Of a stretch of 64,000 nucleotides of DNA, positions 12,201 to 24,294 are shown in pieces. Source of the DNA: Hydnum rufescens UP504 (taxonomy: Eukaryota; Basidiomycota; Agaricomycetes; Cantharellales; Hydnaceae); assembly GCA_014904985.1 (NCBI GenBank), contig MU128945.1:285231-349230 (forward strand). Reading direction: 5' to 3'. Each line of letters begins with the position of its first letter. Positions within the stretch are counted from its first letter, which is position 1. Made by a program: the position numbers and the translations under genes. The notes beneath the pieces are model-generated. The model did no database searches. It was not told the DNA's origin and worked only from the letters and a program-made list of their open reading frames with translations.

Positions 12201-15007
12201 GGGTTGAAGAGGCAAAAGCCAATCAAGCAGCGAGCACCTCTCAGAATGCTGTCCTTGACAGTTTGACACGATTACGAGCGGCGGGGCGCATTCACGGATT
12301 CCACGTAAGTGATGATATTGGTTGCTCATGTCATTCACTGAAAGGTACTTCAGGGTCGCCTGGGAAGTTTGGGAACTATTCCAGAAAAATACGATGTAGC
12401 CATCTCAACCGCTTGTCCCGCTCTCAACAATCTTGTGGTGGACACAGTCGATCAAGGCCAAGCGTGTATTGACTATCTGCGGAAACAGAACGTTGGTCGA
12501 GCATCGTTCTTGGTGCTGGAGAAGCTCCCAGCAGACGGACGCCTCGACAAGATCGCCACACCGGAAAATGTTCCTAGGCTTTTCGACCTTGTCAAGCCCA
12601 AAGATCCCAAGTTTGCGGCCGCATTTTTCAAAGGCTTGGGGAATACCCTTGTTGCAGAAGATCTCGACCAAGCCAACCGAATTGCTTACGGTCAGCAAAA
12701 ACGATGGCGTGTGGTCACACTGGCTGGTCAATTGTTCGATACCTCGGGTACGATGTCGGGTGGTGGGACCAAGGTGGCCAAGGGCGGTATGAGCTCCAAA
12801 TTAGCCTCGGATGCCGTGCAGCCTGCCGTGATGAAGCAATACGAAGCCGAGAACGGCAAGCTTCAAGGAGAGCTGGACGCCCTGATTGCAGAACGGCGGG
12901 CCTTTGAAACCGAACTTGACGGCTTGCAGAAACAGTTGCCCAAGGTTGACATGGCAATCTCCAAGGCTGAATTAGACATTCGGACAGCCGATAAGTGGAT
13001 CATGGAGGCAGAGAAGAGGATAAAGGAGCTCAAGTATGTATCATTGGCCCACTTTCCGCATTTCCTCGCTACTCAACTATTTTATATACACAGCGCTCAC
13101 AGCAAGCCGAATGCCTCTGATGTGAAACGTATCAAGGCCCTCGAGGCTGAGATCGCGTCATCAACGGCTGAGGTTGAAAAGCTACGCGAGAAGTCTGGGG
13201 CCATCGAATCTGACATCTCGACACTACAAGACAAGATTCTAGAGATTGGTGGTGTCCGTCTGCGATCTCAGAAATCCAAAGTGGAGGGTATTAAACAGCA
13301 AATAGACCACGTGAACGAACAAATCACCAAGGCGGAAGTGGGCAAAGCGAAAGCAAAACGCGATTCTGAAAAATTGGAAGCCACCATCGCTCTTCCACTG
13401 GAGCGCTCGAAGAGCTCGATGCCGAACTGGAGGCTCTCGCGGAGGAACTAGAGACTTGTTCTCGTGATCTTGCGGACGTTCGTGCGCAGGTTGAAAAGGC
13501 CCAAGAGATCGCTGATTCTGCCAAAGAAGATCTTGGCGAGATGAAGGCTGAGTTGGATGAGAAGATGATTCTGATCAACCAGTTCCGGGCCAAAGAGGTA
13601 TATTATGTTTGTCCGCGATGAAGCCGACGTTCTCACCCCTGCACTCTCTGTCGTAGATGGAGATTAAACAAAAGCTCCAGGACCGGAACAAGGCCTTCGA
13701 GAGGAGGATGCGAAAGTTCACCACTGGACTCAATATCACGATGCCCTTGAGTTGCATGAAATCGAGTACGAGGCAATTCCAGATCGAAAATCACCAAAAG
13801 CATCTTGGGGCTAACAGATTATTTGCTTGCGATTCAGTGAGGATGAGGAAGAAGAAGAGCCTTCTGAACCCACCGAAAAGAATGCCGAGGCCAACGAGCA
13901 GGAGCATTCTGTAGTCAAGGAAGAATTAGAGGCAGCTCCTAAAACCTCGAAGAAATCTCGCACTGAAAGCATGGAGCTGGAGGTGTTCAGCGACGAGGCG
14001 TTGGCCTCATTCGATTTGAGCGAATTAAAGGGAGATGTGGCGACCCTTGAAGGTGTGTATTCAGCCTGTCGATTATGGGTGGGTATGAGCTGATCTTGGT
14101 CGCAATTGTAGAAAGAGTGAAGAACGCGAAACCGAATATGGGTCTGCTTGAGGAATATAGGAAACGGGAGGCTGAATTTCTCACTCGCGCCAAAGACCTT
14201 GAGGACGTCACTGCCGCACGAGATGCGGCGAAGGATCGCTTCGATAAGCTGCGAAAGACTCGATTGGACGAATTCATGGCCGGTTTTAATGCAATCTCGA
14301 GTAAGCTGAAAGAAATGTACCAGGTAATGCGATCGGAGGTTTCTCGAACTAGAGCTAAGTACGACGCTTGCAGATGATCACTCTTGGTGGCAACGCGGAA
14401 CTAGAGCTCGTAGATAGTCTGGATCCTTTCTCTGAGGGGATCATCTTTAGCGTCATGCCGCCCAAGAAGAGCTGGAAAAATATCTCCAATTTATCGGGGG
14501 GAGAAAAGGTATTATCCCGTCAGCCGTGATGTCTTCTCTATGCTGATTATTTCTTGTTATAAGACTCTCAGTTCGCTGGCATTAGTCTTTGCTCTGCACG
14601 TGTTCAAGGTGAGTCGCCCACAGGCGGGTGTGGTCAGGGATACCTTAAGTGACCTATCGCGATAGCCAACACCTCTGTATTTCATGGACGAGATTGACGC
14701 TGCTCTAGATTTTCGAAACGTATCTATCGTCGCGAACTATATCAAGGATCGGACGAAGAATGCGCAATTTATCATCATATCTCTCCGGTAGGTTCCTCCT
14801 GTACTCTTATCGCTAGTGGTGACATATATTCCCACCCCTAGAAATGATATGTTCGAACTTAGTCATAGGTTAATTGGGATTTACAAGACATCAAATGCTA
14901 CTCGGAGTACGCAGCAGTTAATACCAGTGCTCGACGCGCAGCTGACGCCGTTTACAGGTGTATCCATTGACAACCACGTCCTGAGTCCTATTGCTAACCA
15001 AGCATAA
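9287..15007 (+). CDS. SMC4: Condensin subunit SMC4
   Basis: SMC ATPase of condensin, for mitotic chromosome compaction. A basic/acidic N-terminal extension of about 280 residues precedes the head (LVIHKMALVNFKSYKG). The Walker A motif GPNGSGKSN follows the first intron. Then come the SMC4-type lead ILQGEVESIAQMKPKAP, coiled coil, the hinge near 12280-12780 (GTIPEKYDVAIS, TLAGQLFDTSGTMSGGG), the second coil, the signature NLSGGEK, and Walker B FMDEIDAALD with QFIIISLRNDMFELSHRL. The start at 9287 (MATRRS) is preferred over 9275. About 15 introns. Four single-base frame breaks occur in conserved coding sequence, near 11645, 11824, 13392 and 13700, each at a short homopolymer and each resuming the SMC4 register. 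They look like sequence errors, not decay, because ATPase motifs and splice sites are intact. The last intron restores the end SVSIDNHVLSPIANQA. Confidence 0.95.
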
Positions 15008-15125
15008 GTCTTCGCCTGATGTTGCTCGATTTTGTTGTATTTTATCTACGTAGAACATATAATAATGTGATGTGGAGCAGGGCGGTGAACGGGTACAGCC
15101 GCACGAGACCACTCATCCAACTACA

Positions 15126-16294
15126 ATGACCCCCACCGCCCCCAAGCCAGATCCCCTCTCCGGACGAGTGGGACACTTGTCGGTCAGATCATCTTGGTGT
15201 TTGCTGATTCTCTCTATTGATCGTCCATCGACCTCAGATCATTCAACAGCATACTCTAGACAAACTCCGAACTGAACTGAAAGCAGAAGGGCACTTCGTC
15301 CCCGAACGACACGATGATCCTACCTTATTGCGTTTCCTACGTGCTCGAAAGTTTGACCTCCCAAAGGCCAAGTTCATGCTCATTGAGCAGGAAAAGTGGC
15401 GGAAAGAGTTCGGAGTGGATGAGCTGGCCAGGTAAAACAGCCCACCAACTTCTTCATGTCACACGACAACTGATTTTGGTCTTCAGAAATTTCGATTTCC
15501 CTGAGAAGGTTGAAGTAGACGCTATCTATCCTCAATATTACCATAAAACAGACAAGGTAGGTATGCACCGCACGTCGCGTCATATTACCATCTGATGCAC
15601 GATCTCGCAGGATGGCAGACCCGTCTTTGTGGAACGCCTGGAGAAACTCGATATTAAAGCACTGGATGCCATCACGACCCAGCATCGATTGCTTCAGCGA
15701 CTGGTTTTCGAGTACGAAAAATTCCTTAACGAGCGATTACCAGCATGCAGCATTCATATCGGCCAACCTGTCGAAACCTCGTGTACCATCTTGGATTTGA
15801 AGGGCGTGGGCCTCCTTCAGTTCTGGAAAGTTCAGAAATACGTCGGGGACGCGGCTGAAATCGGGCAACTGCGCTACCCTGAGTGCATGGGCAAATTCTT
15901 CATCATTAACGCGCCTTTCGGGTTCAGTACTGTCTGGAACGTCATCAAAAAATGGCTCGATCCCGTCACCGTCGCAAAGATCAGCATCCTCGGGTCCGAT
16001 TACGAGTCTATCTTGAGGGCCCAGATTCCTCCCGAGAATTTGCCAAGTGATATTGGTGGACAATGCAGTTGTCTTGGCGGCTGCTCTCTTTCTGACACGG
16101 GCCCATGGCGAGATCCAACGATAATGGCGCAGGTCGCCAAAAACAAGGAGGAGGCGGCGAAAGCGAGGGAGCTCGCCGATGTTCACACGCCCACGCCGAC
16201 ATCAACGGCGCTGGACCCCACCCCACTCATTGCCCCATCCAACGGCACATCGGAGATCCATGTTCATCTCAAGCCGCCTTGCAAACTTGAGTGA
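15126..16294 (+). CDS. SEC14-like phosphatidylinositol/phosphatidylcholine transfer protein
   Basis: A CRAL-TRIO N domain (LLRFLRARKFDLPKAKFML, WRKEFGVDEL) is followed by the SEC14 lipid-binding domain (DGRPVFVERLEKLDIKAL, CTILDLKGVGL, YPECMGKFFIINAPFGFSTV, WLDPVTVAKISIL) and the typical end of the lipid cage (IPPENLPSDIGGQC, LSDTGPWRDP). These residues match yeast Sec14, which exchanges PI and PC and supports Golgi membrane traffic. The start at 15126 is used; an in-frame ATG at 15072 is possible. Introns near 15181-15238, 15433-15485 and 15556-15610. The tail after the cage is Thr/Pro-rich and variable. Downstream of SMC4 on the same strand by 118 bp. Confidence 0.92.
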
Positions 16295-17151
16295 GTGACT
16301 ACCGATGTCGCAGCTCATAGCATACACTGATCGATCAACCGCCTTTAGCAACTGAGTATTGGACTTCTTTTCTTGTGTATGACAGCGAGGCAACCTCAAT
16401 ATAAACTATCGTTCTTTCCGCCAATATGAGTATGACTTTACTACACTCTGCAGGCATCGCGGCTCGCCCAAAGAATGGGACCTCCCGAATGTTATGAGTT
16501 TGGAGCTGTGCTCGCCCTTACTAAGAAACTAGCGGGCCTCGGCTAGAGGCCTGTCGTTTGGCACTTTCCATATGGCTTCATGAACAATTACTCAATCCCC
16601 CTCGGCTACTGACTTATTTCCACGGTTTTAATGAAATGATATATGTCTTCACGCGCCCACCAAGATTCACCAAACAGTTCCTTAGAGTCATTCGCATCCA
16701 TATCTACTCGATGAGTCCCAACCCGCCAAGCGACTGCTTCCATAATGCATGAGCGACTCTTGCATCCTCCACGCGGCGACATAACATCACTCACTACTGG
16801 GTGTTCGCCGATCTCGCACCCCCTGGGTCCCTTCTGACTCCATGTTTATCTCCTCATTTCCACAGCCGGTTGGGAGATGTGGCAATACGTGAAACTAACG
16901 CAATGTTTTCCGATGTCCTTGGGTTGCAATTCACTCATCCCTAGGGTGGATGATCGCCCCTCAACTTTTATTGATGCCAACTGTGCCTCGCGATTTCAAT
17001 TTGCACAATCTTCCCAATTGCTAATGCCACTATCTGTGTTGTATGCCACCGCTTTCGGATTGTATTCGGCCCCGAGCTGACCTCCACCTACAATGACAAA
17101 TTCAAATAACAAAAAAACGTTACACGATCTCCAAAACCAACGCGTGTCATC
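16295..17151. other. Convergent intergenic region
   Basis: An 857 bp gap between the ends of the SEC14-like and DUF726 genes. Short open frames on both strands show no family features. I see no repeat or RNA gene. Confidence 0.5.
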
Positions 17152-20100
17152 TCATGTTTCCCATGGGTTCAATGTGTATGAGGACTTCTTTGCTATCGCC
17201 GCTTGAAGTCCCAGTGGTATAGGTGCCCATGAATCCCGCCCTTGTGTAGCTGGCGATGTGCCGTAAGCACTAACGGATCCGTCTATCGAGCCAAAGGCTA
17301 GCTGAGGTTGCGGTTCTTCTCGCTGTGTAAGGTTATCGGTAGTTCGAATGACAGTGTAGATGATGCGAAACTTGAATATGGATGGCGCCGCTGGGGTAGT
17401 GGTAGTGGTAGTGGTAGTGGTGGCGGCGGTGTTGACTCGTATGGAGGGAAGGATGAATGTGACTTGTCTGGTGCCCATATGGAACCATCATTGGACGCGA
17501 AAGAGAGTAAAGATGATGGTGGCGGCCAAGTTAGGGTATGAGTGGGTAACGACGTCGAAGATGGCATGCTCCCGGGGAGCGAACTTGAAGAGGGAGTCGA
17601 TTCTTCATGAAAGCTCGGTGTATCATTCATTGACAGGGATCGACTGAAGGAGGCACCTAAGCTAGGTATGTCTGGTGGGTGCCATGATATTTCTTGATGG
17701 TCATCGCTAGGATTGGGAAGAACACTCAGAGTCGCCCGTGGGGTGGATGATACGTCATTATGTATTGGTGTCGGTGATTTGGCTTCAGATCCTTCCAAAT
17801 TCGCTACAATATTCGACGAGGGAGCGTTCTGTGGTATTGGAGACGCGATCGGGGATTGGGATTTATCGGTATCCAAATTCTCTTTTCCTAGCACCTTCCC
17901 GATAGCCTGGAAGTCAAAGCCAGCTTTAGCTGGGATTGCAGGGAGAGGGTCCTCTGATCCGGAGGAAGATCGTGCAGAAGATGGGATAGCGGCGGAATTG
18001 GATCTGGGCGGAGATGGACGGTGTTCTAGTCGTTCTGGCAATTCATCATCGTCGATCTTCTGTGGTTGTGGGGTTCGCACAGTTGTGCGTGACGACGATG
18101 GTGGGGGCGGAATTGGGGAGGGGGATGATAACTCTTTGGAAGCCGAAGCCTTGGATAGGGAACGAAATATGTTGAAACCCTTCTTCTTTTTGGCCGCTGC
18201 CAGAGCTTCTTCCTCGCGTATTACGACTCGTTCTTGTTCAAAGTCAGGTTCCTATTCCGTGCCACATGAGCGCCAAGTGGCAAATACATGAAAGAAAAGA
18301 AAGCCAGAGACTCACTTCGGGCTCGTCAAAGTAGGTCGCGGACACAGGAAACCCTAATTGATCGAGAATGAGAGGCATGTACGTGCGATAACTGGTGTGA
18401 CCCGCTATTTTGTCCGTGACATCGACATTCTCCAGCCAGGGATTCCATCAATGGGCCGCAGCCCAGCGACAGTACCTCCCCCCGTCGTGGCTCGAAACAG
18501 GTAATTAAGAACCCAATCACTTCGGGCAAATGCGTTTACAAATCGCCCCCCGATGACACTTCGAACTTCCAGCCATGACTTCGTTGTAGCAGTTACGGTG
18601 GCACCTAGAAGGAAGACATCTTGCACGATGCCGAAGGCCTTGTTTTTTGCGAGTTCAAGGAGGGCATAGAAAATCACTCGCGCGCCCAAGGAGAAACCGA
18701 TGAGGGTTATCGGGCGCACGCCTAGACTTCGATTTAGCAGGACGTCGGCCAGAACAAGTCCGGCAGCACGTGCGCGGTCCAGGGCGTTAGACCATGGATT
18801 GTCGATAAGATATCCCAATTTGGTGAGGACTAGGCAGGGATTCCTCGGCCATTAACGAGCATAGAACAGACAAAGACACGTGAATCAGACGCACCGATCG
18901 GCCATTGAAGCGCACTCATCAAAGCAGTCATGACTGTAGCTTGCAGCACTGTTTGACCGACTTGAGACAGCACTTCGGACGTGAGGATCTTGAGGGCATC
19001 GCCCATCTCCCCCATCATTTCGGGCTCCCAGAGAACGCTGAAGACATCACCGACTACCGAATCCAAAACACTGAATGGCAAACGAACATCATCACGTTGA
19101 CTGGCCATAAATCTACCCCATTGAGAACGCGATTAAGTCCATGGCTTTTCCCATTTGTTGAAAGGATACAACTCACCCGGGGACAGTGATAATGCATGAT
19201 ACTCGTTTGTTGTTATGCAATGGTAACAAATCGAACGTCCGGACCTGCCGGGTTCGTCGCGCCATGCCTTTGGCGGCAATGCTTGACCCAGTTAGTACGC
19301 CACCTGTAGTGATCACAGCAGCACCTCCAACACCCCCCAGGAAGCCGGCAGTCCCGCTTACCCCTACAGTGGCGAAGGCTGCTCCCAGCCCAGCCCCAAT
19401 GACCGGGGCGAGGAGACCCGCCGACAGTCCAATAACGAGACCACCACCTATATCGGAGGATGAAGGGGTCAGACCATACACCCCTTTGCCTATCGAATCG
19501 TAAGAGAACGAACCAATTGTAGCAAGACCCATCATGACGTATCGGCGGTTCCTCGCTGCTTTACCCCTTCCCTCGATGACGGCTTTCTGTTCCAACTGTT
19601 CGGCGCCTTCTTGAATCTCCAGGGCATCGGTGACGCGCTTTTCGAACCTAACGACATCGATCCATCCAAGACCAAGCTTGGCGGCAACTGTTTCCAGCAA
19701 CACACGAGAACGTGCATCATAAACACTGTCCGCAATAAGGATGAGAAAAAGGTCGCACAAGACGGTCCATCGGATATCCAGAGTCACATGTTCGTCCGTG
19801 GATGATAATGTCGTGGAAACCCCAGGTAGTGACGTGCCTTCGTGGGGTTGGAGGACATTTGCAGTTGTCTGATCGTATACAGATTGACCTGGGTGCAAGA
19901 GACTTTGGGGAGCCAGCGGGTTCGGAGGTGGCTGGGGCTTATTAGGGGACGTAGGCGTTGGAGGCACCTCATTGTTTCGAGACTCGGGGATTATATCGCC
20001 TGCCTTTCCGTTTCCTTGTCTACTTCCTTCCGTCGGGCCTCTGCAGGGTCATATTCCGGATTGGCGACAGTATGAGTTGTCATAAGGGATGGGACCAGGT

Positions 20101-20770
20101 CATTCGGATCAACGCCATGTTGGTGTAAACTTTCGATCATCTTTTGCTCTATACATGAAGGAGATTAGTGACGATGATAGGGGTTATCGTGGCCATATTC
20201 ACCATCGGTCTCGAGCTCCATATGATAAAATATACGACCCATGATCTTTAAACGCCAAAGCTCCATCCCATGGATCGCAGGGGCAAGCTCTTTCCTATGA
20301 GCCTGCTGGAGAGTCGAAGTCATTTTCCGGGCAACGAGAGAGCACAATCCAACGTAAGCAATCCGCTGAGCCTCTGTTAGCAGACTCTTGGTAGCTTGCA
20401 TCTGACTGAGTGGGGTCATAGCCTTGTCTTCGTCGAAGAGATACCGCGTCCGGAGATATGCATCGTCTGCGTCTTCATCATCGTTGAGCTTTAAACGGGT
20501 ATAATCATCTTCATTTGATTCCACTTTCTCACGCCATCCGCTCCCAAAGTCGTCGAGGTCGATAAGGTTACCTGTCGCATTACTAGCATCTGTGGAAAGC
20601 CTCTTGGCGGGCGCGACGTAGTGGTAACGCTTCTGATCTTCCTCATCGAGGGAAAGATTAGGGTCTACATTGCGTATCACTGGCATGTCTTGCCAGCCAT
20701 CGTCGTCGTCGTCGTCAAAGATGGAACTCGGAGCAATGGGAGCCAGCCGAGTAGCGTGAATGGATGGCAT
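17152..20770 (-). CDS. DUF726 alpha/beta-hydrolase-fold membrane protein (TMCO4/Mil1-like)
   Basis: The acidic N-terminus (DDDDDDGWQDMPV) leads into the DUF726 region: EAQRIAYVGLCSLVARKM, hydrophobic Gly/Ala-rich helices (GGGLVIGLSAGLLAPVIGAG, GTAGFLGGVGGAAVITTGGV), then the nucleophile elbow PITLIGFSLGARVIFYALLE (GxSxG), DVFLLGATV and RFVNAFARSDWVLNYLFRAT. This is the layout of TMCO4 and yeast Mil1, putative membrane lipases linked to clathrin/AP-1 traffic; substrate unknown. A long Ser/Pro-rich tail follows. A one-base break at 19999-20000 interrupts the frame between ETERQ and IIPESRNNEV. Near the C-terminus one frame stops at 17298 while an overlapping, protein-like frame runs to 17152; I give the longer span. 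The start at 20770 is the first Met. Confidence 0.8.
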
Positions 20771-20984
20771 TAAGGGGTAGTGGTTAAATCCAGCGTCGCT
20801 CTAGAGAATTCGAGCTTTCAGAAGACGTGCACAGCAGAGACTATTAGCTTAATCACGTGAGGCCTATCCATAATGGGCCTCTACTTTCATCCAGTGTGTT
20901 CGACCCTGCGTCTCATCGGGCATACAGTAAGTTCGAGATCCAATCTGGTATCAAAAACTACTGTATCGCTTTAAACCGATCAAC

Positions 20985-21780
20985 AATGGATGCAAGCCTA
21001 GCGTACAGGTAGAGTTCTGTGGTGAGGTCTCATCTTACTTTCTTTTCATCTCAATCTGTTCTTCTAATGCGATCGCGACAGTCTCCTGAAGAGATCTCAT
21101 CCATGGTCCTCCTAAAAATGAAGGAAACCGCTGAGTCCCACTTGGCCATGTCGTCAAATATGCATCGTTACTGCCCCGGCATACTTGGACAATTCCCACT
21201 TGGGTAGTGAAGACTTTGACAACTGTCTTGTCGATCATTTTGCCCAAGAATTTAAGCGTGAACAAAAGAAAGGTAAGCTCGCTCTTTTTCGATATTTCTT
21301 TCCTGATTCATTCATTATGGCTTTCTCCTATTCTCAGACCTGTGCACAGACCCTCGTTTTCTTCGTCGTCTCCGCACGACTGGCGAACGTGCAAGGTGCA
21401 CGCTCCCGTCTGCGGCCCACACTTCGATCGAAATCGACCCCCTATGCGAGGACATCGACTTCTACACACCACTCACCCGCACGTATTTCGAAGGACTTTT
21501 CCGGGACCTCTTCTGCGGTACCCTTGCCCACGGGATCCCCAATTCAGTGCATATCAAGAATGTGCATGGCGTTCACGGAACATCAATGCGCATCCAGCAC
21601 TCAACGCCAGCTATTCCATTGGTAAACGACTGTCTATGTCCATGAAAGGATTTTCTAGGGCGAAGTTACGGTATCACTATTTGCACGCGCCCCATCATGC
21701 CCATGGGGATTATCCTTGTCTCGTATCGCGATTTCAAGCCCTCAATAGATGCCCAGCACTGAACAAGTGATGTTTGGACC
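20985..21780 (+). pseudogene. Internally deleted HSP70 (Ssa-type) relic
   Basis: Recognisable HSP70 pieces in order: EEISSMVLLKMKETAES, a decayed copy of the VTVPAYFNDS motif (about 21165-21195), then directly DFDNCLVDHFAQEFKR, then after a short intron [39 protein letters not shown] and FEGLFRDLF. About 80 residues of the ATPase domain between the PAYF and FDN motifs are missing with no intron to account for them. The part after the FRDLF block decays into stops. The N-terminal phosphate loop and the substrate-binding domain are absent. Without the nucleotide-binding core it cannot be a working chaperone. It lies between the DUF726 and SRP14 genes. Confidence 0.8.
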
Positions 21781-22054
21781 ACAGACTGGGCCAGACGAGG
21801 TGAAGCCGATTGCGATGGATCAAAAATCAAGTAGTCCAAGCCCTATGAACTGTGCGTAGTAATAGCAATGGCGACTGGAGCGGTTTTTACCGCCCCAATC
21901 CCACCAGTCCTATTCCTGTAGATTCCGCCCAATAATCTATTATCACGCAACCGGAAATGCTTAAACAGGTCATGAGCCCGAAATATTCGACTGCCCGAAC
22001 GTTTCGCTCGAGCCTCGTCCCGCTCTGCCATTTTCTGCCTCGCCTCGCCTTGCT
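21781..22054. other. Short intergenic region
   Basis: 274 bp between the HSP70 relic and the end of SRP14. A minus-strand frame (21843-22031) reads through from the SRP14 end but looks like 3' untranslated sequence. Confidence 0.4.
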
Positions 22055-22707
22055 TTATAATAGCTTGTACTCTCCGTTGGCGTTTTCGCCGCCCAGCACC
22101 ACGCTTTGGCCCTCAACTGTGATCACCTCTTCGAGCTTCCGTCTCCGGAGGAGAGCTCGTTCGTGCCGCACCTTTTCCTTCTTCTTGTCACGCTTTTTCA
22201 GCGTCGTCATGGACGATTTAAGGAGAGTCCCATAAGAGGTATGGAAGGCTTCCAGTTCCCCAGGGATTTATCTGCAAATGACAGGGGCAGCGCAAAGGGT
22301 TACTTGTGTAATACACCGTCACAGAACAGGCACATGAAGCCCTCACAATCGTGGATAGTTTAAAATCTTTCCCGTCGGTCACCTTGATGATACAAGGGTA
22401 TTCCTTTTCATCCACTTCGTCTGGCGGAGAAGACATGACTGCATCTTCACCTTGATATGTGACTAAATCCATGGGTGAATTTTGTCAATCCATAAAGACC
22501 GGGCATACTTGAATGAATCGATACTTGCATCGTTTATGAGTTATCCACACGGCATGTTTCTCCTTCGTGGCCTCGAATAGCGATGCGAGCTTGGATAAGA
22601 ACTGCAATGTGAGTGTGAGAATCTCTCCGCATGCGAGAAACACGTTGGGCAGTATGGCGTACAGTGTCCTTATCGACCAGTCCGACCGCTTCACCTGGAC
22701 CACCCAT
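22055..22707 (-). CDS. SRP14: Signal recognition particle subunit SRP14
   Basis: Exons spell SRP14: GLVDKDT, FLSKLASLFEATKEKHAVWI, THKR, then YPCIIKVTDGKDFKLSTI, and the C-terminal ELEAFHTSYGTLLKSSMT with a basic tail (LKKRDKKKEKVRHERALLRRR). With SRP9, SRP14 binds the Alu domain of SRP RNA and slows translation during targeting to the ER. The start at 22707 gives a short first exon. The second intron (22463-22528) has a GC donor. The last exon needs one base fewer in the G run at 22258-22261 to stay in frame, a likely over-call. The final 25 residues after the basic stretch (VITVEGQSVVLGGENANGEY) extend beyond the minimal family core. Shares a 127 bp promoter with the TatD gene. Confidence 0.88.
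22463..22528 (-). other. GC-AG intron in SRP14
   Basis: A 66 nt intron with donor GCAAGT, the consensus for GC introns, and acceptor TTTAG. Splicing here gives HKR-FTYQGEDAV, which keeps the SRP14 frame. No GT donor nearby does so. Confidence 0.7.
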
Positions 22708-22834
22708 GCTTCGTGGGACTTTCCTTTGAGGCTCCCGGCCGCCCTGAACAGCGGGCGTTTGGGCGTGCGATGGATTTTGTGTCCGAATTCATTCAACGGC
22801 TTTTGCCGTCTTGCACTGGTGCCTCGTAGAGCAA
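22708..22834. promoter_or_regulatory. Divergent promoter SRP14 / TatD-like
   Basis: 127 bp between the two start codons. Both promoters must lie in this stretch. No clear TATA box. Confidence 0.5.
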
Positions 22835-24200
22835 ATGGGATATACTCTCCTCTGGTGTCGCATCTGGTCGACGTCCACTGTCATCCCACTGACAGTCCCA
22901 CCACTACTGAGGTTCTCAGAATTTTTTGCGATTCCGGGCAGTTCGAAAATTGCTAACATACCGAGCTCAGATGATGGTTGCTCTCCCTCTGCGAATTTGC
23001 GCAATGGCTACGCGCGTTGAGGATCAGGATCTCGTTCGCGATCTTGCAGAGCGATGGCCCGAAAAAGTTATTCCTGGCTTTGGTTTTCATCCGTGGTTCT
23101 CGCACAAGATCTATCTCAAGGATGGTCCGCCCCCGTCTAGGCTGGAGCATTATGCTTCTCTGTTTCTTCCTGATCTTGATCCTGAGGAGGCCATCAAAGA
23201 TAGTGACTTTGCAGCCCTCTTCCCCTCCCTTCCTGATCCGATCCCTCTGTCTGCCGTGCTGAAGTCTATTCGAGCCAATCTGGAGGCATTTCCTCATGCT
23301 ATGCTTGGTGCGCCCGGTGGTGCGGATTGGGCGATACATGCGTAAATCTCAATCCTTTCGGATCGTTACATTATAGGCGAAGTAGGCCTCGACCGGGTCT
23401 TCCGCATTCCATTCCCAGAACCCGAATCATCCTCCACGGGGTCTCCACCACGAACCTCCACCAACAAAAAACTCTCTCCCTTCACCATCCATTCGTCATC
23501 AACTCACGATCCTCGAGACTCAGATAGCCCTTGCAGTTGAACTGGGACGTAACATTAGCTTGCACAGCGTCAAAGCGCAGCAAGCCACTGTAGATCTAAT
23601 CAAGAACTGCAGCACGCGCTATGGATCCGCCTGGGACCAAGTCAGCCTTGATTTCCATTCATGCGGATTGAGCGCCGAGACATGGGGCGATATTGAGGTG
23701 AGAACTCGATTCCACCGACAGCAGACACATGCCATTATTCCCGAGGGCTTGTCTGCAATTCGCTTCTTTTTCTCTTATCGTTTGTTTAGAAAGCGCATAG
23801 CAATGTGTATCTCTCTCTCTCGACTGCTCTCAACGCGCGCTCGCGAGCACACGAAGCATTAGTTCGCGCGTGTGACCCTACGCGGATCCTCGTCGAGTCG
23901 GATTACCCCGACGTCAGATATTGCGCTCCGAATTCCTGGGATATGCTCCTCATCATAGCTAAATTGAAAGACTGGTGGGTTGAGGAAAATGAGGACGATG
24001 TTGCGCGAGAAGAGAAGGACGGGAAGGGGAAGGGCGCTGTGAGGAGGATACAAGAGAATTGGGAGGCCTTCGTGCGTGGGAATCATGTGCGCACAAGGCC
24101 AAGGCAAAGCGGTAAGATTCGAAAACAGAATAATTTTCCTCATGCAGAAGAAGATTGGGTGAGCGATGGGGAGGACGAGGTAATCCTTCCGCGAACCTAA
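22835..24200 (+). CDS. TatD-family metal-dependent hydrolase (Scn1-like)
   Basis: TatD-type TIM-barrel signature: the first metal site VDVHCHPTD, then CAMATRVEDQDLV, GFGFHPWFSH, the MLGEVGLDR block across an intron, a LAVELGRNISLHSVKAQQ segment, VSLDFHSCGL, and the last metal site ESDYPDV. The order and extra acidic segments match fission yeast Scn1 (Cut9-interacting) proteins; the physiological substrate is unknown. Introns near 22911-22970, 23314-23377 and 23697-23790. Two probable one-base errors: the G run at 22837-22839, just after the start codon, and near 23497, where one base too many separates IHSS from LTILETQIALAVELG. The C-terminus is charged (AEEDWVSDGEDEVI) and ends 95 bp from the convergent coiled-coil gene. 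Confidence 0.85.
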
Positions 24201-24294
24201 TTAGCATACATACTATTCCACATTCCCTAGTGTTGTTATACATAGACAGAATTATACGAGGGGACCTTGAAAGCCAGTCTATTGTGATCATTAT

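Noticed and set aside
9287..15007. SMC4 as a pseudogene because of four frame breaks
   Set aside because: All ATPase motifs and splice sites are intact, the breaks sit at homopolymers, and neighbouring essential genes show the same errors.
17360..18291. Long plus-strand frames rich in Gly/Val/Asp opposite the DUF726 tail
   Set aside because: Antisense of a Pro/Ser/Thr-rich tail; no start context or splice sites.
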